Source: an uncultured bacterium (lineage in GTDB: Bacteria > Actinomycetota > Coriobacteriia > Coriobacteriales > Coriobacteriaceae). Taken from it: a stretch of 51,715 nucleotides of DNA. The DNA lies in assembly GCA_905215385.1 (NCBI GenBank), contig CAJMPY010000020.1, positions 1 to 51,715 of the forward strand, in the 5' to 3' direction. Under the pieces are notes generated by a model. It saw only the letters and a list, made by a program, of their open reading frames with translations, did no database searches and was not told the origin of the DNA. The position numbers and the translations under genes were made by a program. Each line of letters opens with the position of its first letter. Position 1 is the first letter of the stretch. This document shows positions 49,832-51,715 of the stretch, one piece after another.

Positions 49832-49868
49832 AGCGCGGCGCCGCCACTTGGGCGGGCCGTGCTTTTTT
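49832..49868 (+). terminator. Terminator in the nhaA leader
   Basis: agcgcggc (49832-49839) pairs with gccgtgct (49856-49863), one G:U pair, extended by gccgcc with ggcgg; six T follow (49863-49868). It stands only 34 bases before the nhaA ATG and well after the ppaC terminator, so nhaA transcripts starting further upstream would meet it: a possible attenuator. Upstream is another small hairpin, gttgagca/tgttcaac (49737-49757). A second hairpin cggga/tcccg with AAGGAG lies next to the start. No known riboswitch is recognised in the 49694-49831 stretch. Confidence 0.7.
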
Positions 49869-49901
49869 AAGACGGGAGCTTTCCCGTGAAAGGAGCCGCC
49901 C

Positions 49902-51368
49902 ATGGCAGCACCCGAGCAGCTGTTCAACGTTCGTGAACGCAAGCGCTTTGAACGTCACGACATCTGGGAGCGCATCGCCGAGAACGGCACGATTTCCGCC
50001 GCGGTTATGGTCATCGCCGCCATCGCCGCCGTCATTTGCGCCAATACCGATGCCTACGAGGCCATCCATCACTTTTTGGAGACCCCGCTGTATGTGGGTC
50101 TGGGGCATTTGACGGCTGGCCTCACCGTTGAGCTTTTCGTCAACGACTTCCTCATGGCGATTTTCTTTTTGTTGGTGGGCATTGAGCTTAAGTACGAAAT
50201 GACGGTCGGCGAGCTCAAGAATCCGCGTCAGGCCATGCTTCCCATGCTGGCGGCCGTGGGCGGCGTCGTCGTTCCCGCCTGCATCTACCTGATCTTTAAC
50301 CATGCCGGCGCCCGCAACGGTTGGGCCATCCCCATGGCAACCGATATTGCCTTCGCGCTGGGCGTGCTGTCGCTTTTGGGCAATCGCGTGCCCAACGGCG
50401 TGCGCGTGTTCTTCTCGACGCTCGCCATCGCCGACGACCTCATCTCCATCGCCGCCATCGCCATCTTCTACGGTCAGAGCCCCAATCCGTTTTGGTTGGG
50501 CGCCGCCGCGCTTGTGACCTGCGCGCTCGTGTGGCTCAACAAGACGCAGCATTACCGCCTTGCCCCGTATTCGGTACTGGGGCTGCTGCTGTGGTTCTGC
50601 ATGTTCAAGAGCGGCGTACATGCCACGCTTGCTGGCGTCATCTTGGCCTTTACCATCCCGGCCAAGTGTGGCGTCAAGCTCGATAGCCTCACCGATTGGC
50701 TGGGCGAGTGCCTGCCGCTGCTCGATGACCGCTACGATGATGAGGCACACATCCTGGGCCAGCATGACTTTACCGTCTCGACAACCAAGGTCGAGCGCGT
50801 CATGCACCGCGTGACCCCGCCGCTTATCCGTATGGAGCGTCTGATCTCCACGCCGGTCAACTTTGTGATCCTGCCGATCTTTGCGTTCGTAAACGCTCAG
50901 GTTCGCTTAGTGGGCGTGGACATGAGCACGCTGCTCACCGACCCGGTGACGCTCGGCGTGTACTTTGGCATGCTGCTGGGCAAACCGATCGGCATCTTTG
51001 GTATGACGTTTGCCCTGGTTAAGCTTAAGGCCTGCGAGCTGCCGCACAATGTCAACTGGCACATGATTGCCGGCGTGGGCATTCTGGGCGGTATCGGCTT
51101 TACCATGTCGATTCTCATCAGCGGCCTTGCCTTCCCGACGGCCCAGTTTGAGGTTCTTGCAGCCAAGGCCGCTATTCTCGCCGGTTCGGTCACCGCAGCC
51201 GTGCTCGGCATGATCTACATGAGCGTGGTCTGCAAGCATCCCTCGCCCAAAGACGAGCAAGAGCGCGAAAACCGGCTCCAGAACCGATTCGGGCGCGTTC
51301 AAAATGCGGATTCGGGCGGTGCTTGCCGCCTGCCAGACACGCCAGTGGTCAAAAAACGCCGTTTGTGA
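49902..51368 (+). CDS. nhaA: Na+/H+ antiporter NhaA
   Basis: 488 aa, integral membrane antiporter for sodium and pH homeostasis. About 11 or 12 spans. Family motifs: the FLLVGIELKYEMTVGEL region, MATDIAFALGVL with one ion-site Asp, and the key pair in AIADDLISIAAIAIFY (equivalent of D163-D164 in E. coli). Longer than the 390 aa of E. coli NhaA: a cytoplasmic insertion of about 60 residues around 255-315 and a basic, disordered C-terminal tail after about 445. Start ATG 49902 with AAGGAG. Its stop codon sits inside the 3' terminator stem. Confidence 0.93.
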   Translation: MAAPEQLFNVRERKRFERHDIWERIAENGTISAAVMVIAAIAAVICANTDAYEAIHHFLETPLYVGLGHLTAGLTVELFVNDFLMAIFFLLVGIELKYEMTVGELKNPRQAMLPMLAAVGGVVVPACIYLIFNHAGARNGWAIPMATDIAFALGVLSLLGNRVPNGVRVFFSTLAIADDLISIAAIAIFYGQSPNPFWLGAAALVTCALVWLNKTQHYRLAPYSVLGLLLWFCMFKSGVHATLAGVILAFTIPAKCGVKLDSLTDWLGECLPLLDDRYDDEAHILGQHDFTVSTTKVERVMHRVTPPLIRMERLISTPVNFVILPIFAFVNAQVRLVGVDMSTLLTDPVTLGVYFGMLLGKPIGIFGMTFALVKLKACELPHNVNWHMIAGVGILGGIGFTMSILISGLAFPTAQFEVLAAKAAILAGSVTAAVLGMIYMSVVCKHPSPKDEQERENRLQNRFGRVQNADSGGACRLPDTPVVKKRRL

Positions 51369-51394
51369 GTACTGTCACAAACGGCGTATCATTT
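51356..51394 (+). terminator. Terminator overlapping the nhaA stop codon
   Basis: acgccgtttgtga (51356-51368) pairs perfectly with tcacaaacggcgt (51375-51387) around gtactg, followed by atcatttta. The last four codons and stop of nhaA form one arm. The T run is short. Confidence 0.7.
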
Positions 51395-51660
51395 TAGGTG
51401 CGGAAAATAATGAACAAAGTTATAAGAACTGTACGTTAATGAGTGACCATCGAATTCCAATTTGGCGCTAGCTGACGGTGATTAGGAAGTTTCAAGTCGA
51501 GTTTTGCCGATTTCGACCAAGAATCGCTGCTACTAAAAAGGTAACAGTACTCATATTTGCCCTTTTTTGGCCACAAGCCCTAAAACAAGCCTCGCCAAGG
51601 GGTAGCGCGCGCAGACGTGGTGTAAGAGCGTCCTGAGGTCCGTCGCTGCAAGTCCCGATA
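51395..51660. other. Low-GC noncoding stretch at the right end
   Basis: 266 bases with lower GC than the surrounding chromosome and no supportable reading frame or RNA gene. It lies between the nhaA terminator and the end of a convergent gene, and could be the edge of another accessory segment. Confidence 0.35.
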
Positions 51661-51715
51661 TTACTCCTTCTTGAGACCGCGCCTCTCGACTATCTCGTCC
51701 ACTATCTCCCTGGCG
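51661..51715 (-). CDS. C-terminal end of a minus-strand gene (partial)
   Basis: Reading the minus strand, the frame open from the window edge ends AREIVDEIVERRGLKKE followed by a stop (51661-51663). It is short, but charged and helix-like, and the codons look genuine. It could be a transposase, a regulator or an antitoxin end; the sequence is too short to say. Confidence 0.4.
   Translation of the reverse strand, partial: AREIVDEIVERRGLKKE

Noticed and set aside
48675..50807. A 710-codon open frame on the minus strand across ppaC and nhaA
   Set aside because: It is the shadow of two certain genes in a GC-rich genome. It spans their terminators, has no ribosome site and its composition (His, Gly, Arg, Asp rich) is typical of antisense frames.

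Overview
This is a 51.7 kb window of a GC-rich bacterial chromosome. Codon use, gene content and overall character (HisZ-HisG fusion, PHP-type histidinol phosphatase, stand-alone LarC C-terminal domain, Mn-dependent pyrophosphatase, DUF2207 protein, many small PTS and two-component pieces) fit a gut actinobacterium of the Coriobacteriia, most likely Collinsella. The genus is an inference from protein style; no 16S gene is present.

Layout. 1-7846 is a complete histidine biosynthesis cluster: hisZG (fused, 5' end outside the window), hisD, hisC, hisB, hisH, hisA, hisF, hisI, a small unknown ORF and hisE. A PHP-family phosphatase converges on it (7876-8787) and probably supplies the histidinol-phosphate step. 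Three strong hairpins (1273-1305, 4507-4547, 6807-6905) punctuate the cluster. 8908-12893 is a minus-strand pair: a YgbA-like cysteine-rich protein translationally coupled to a single-chain CydDC-like ABC exporter. 13277-20372 is core metabolism and division: LarC2-like protein, YfcE phosphodiesterase, MazG, enolase, DivIC/FtsB-like protein, Ppx/GppA, tRNA-Leu(UAA), a TPR-like membrane protein, an orphan PTS IIB and a VOC protein. 20667-23292 is an OmpR-type two-component system plus a DUF4342 membrane protein, bracketed by two copies of a large palindromic element.

23700-29250 is a clearly lower-GC accessory block that looks like a defence island: an AbiEi-type antitoxin whose AbiEii toxin partner is reduced to 21 codons, an HNH endonuclease, a NotI-like restriction enzyme facing a C5 cytosine methyltransferase with a broken motif IX, and an AAA ATPase of the DUF4143 type preceded by a tandem palindrome. 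29538-32198 holds a small membrane protein, two overlapping metallophosphoesterases and GluQ-RS. 32706-42113 holds a DUF2207 protein, a GNAT acetyltransferase, purH, an unknown protein, a BceRS-like two-component system without its usual ABC transporter, UspA and UppP. 42341-51368 holds a PcrA/UvrD helicase, ManA with a GntR/UTRA regulator, a ROK glucokinase, Mn-dependent pyrophosphatase and NhaA. The last 55 bases carry the C-terminal end of a minus-strand gene.

The most striking unexplained signal is the set of long intergenic foldback elements. Two families are present twice each (6807-6905 with 37366-37469; 20465-20652 with 23507-23688). Within each family the arms differ between copies, but both arms change together so that pairing is kept. 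That is what a selected RNA or DNA secondary structure looks like, and I do not recognise either as a named RNA family. Two further single-copy foldbacks (40341-40433, 45249-45378) and several short hairpins (7842, 34746, 32544, 34791, 48544) add to this repertoire.
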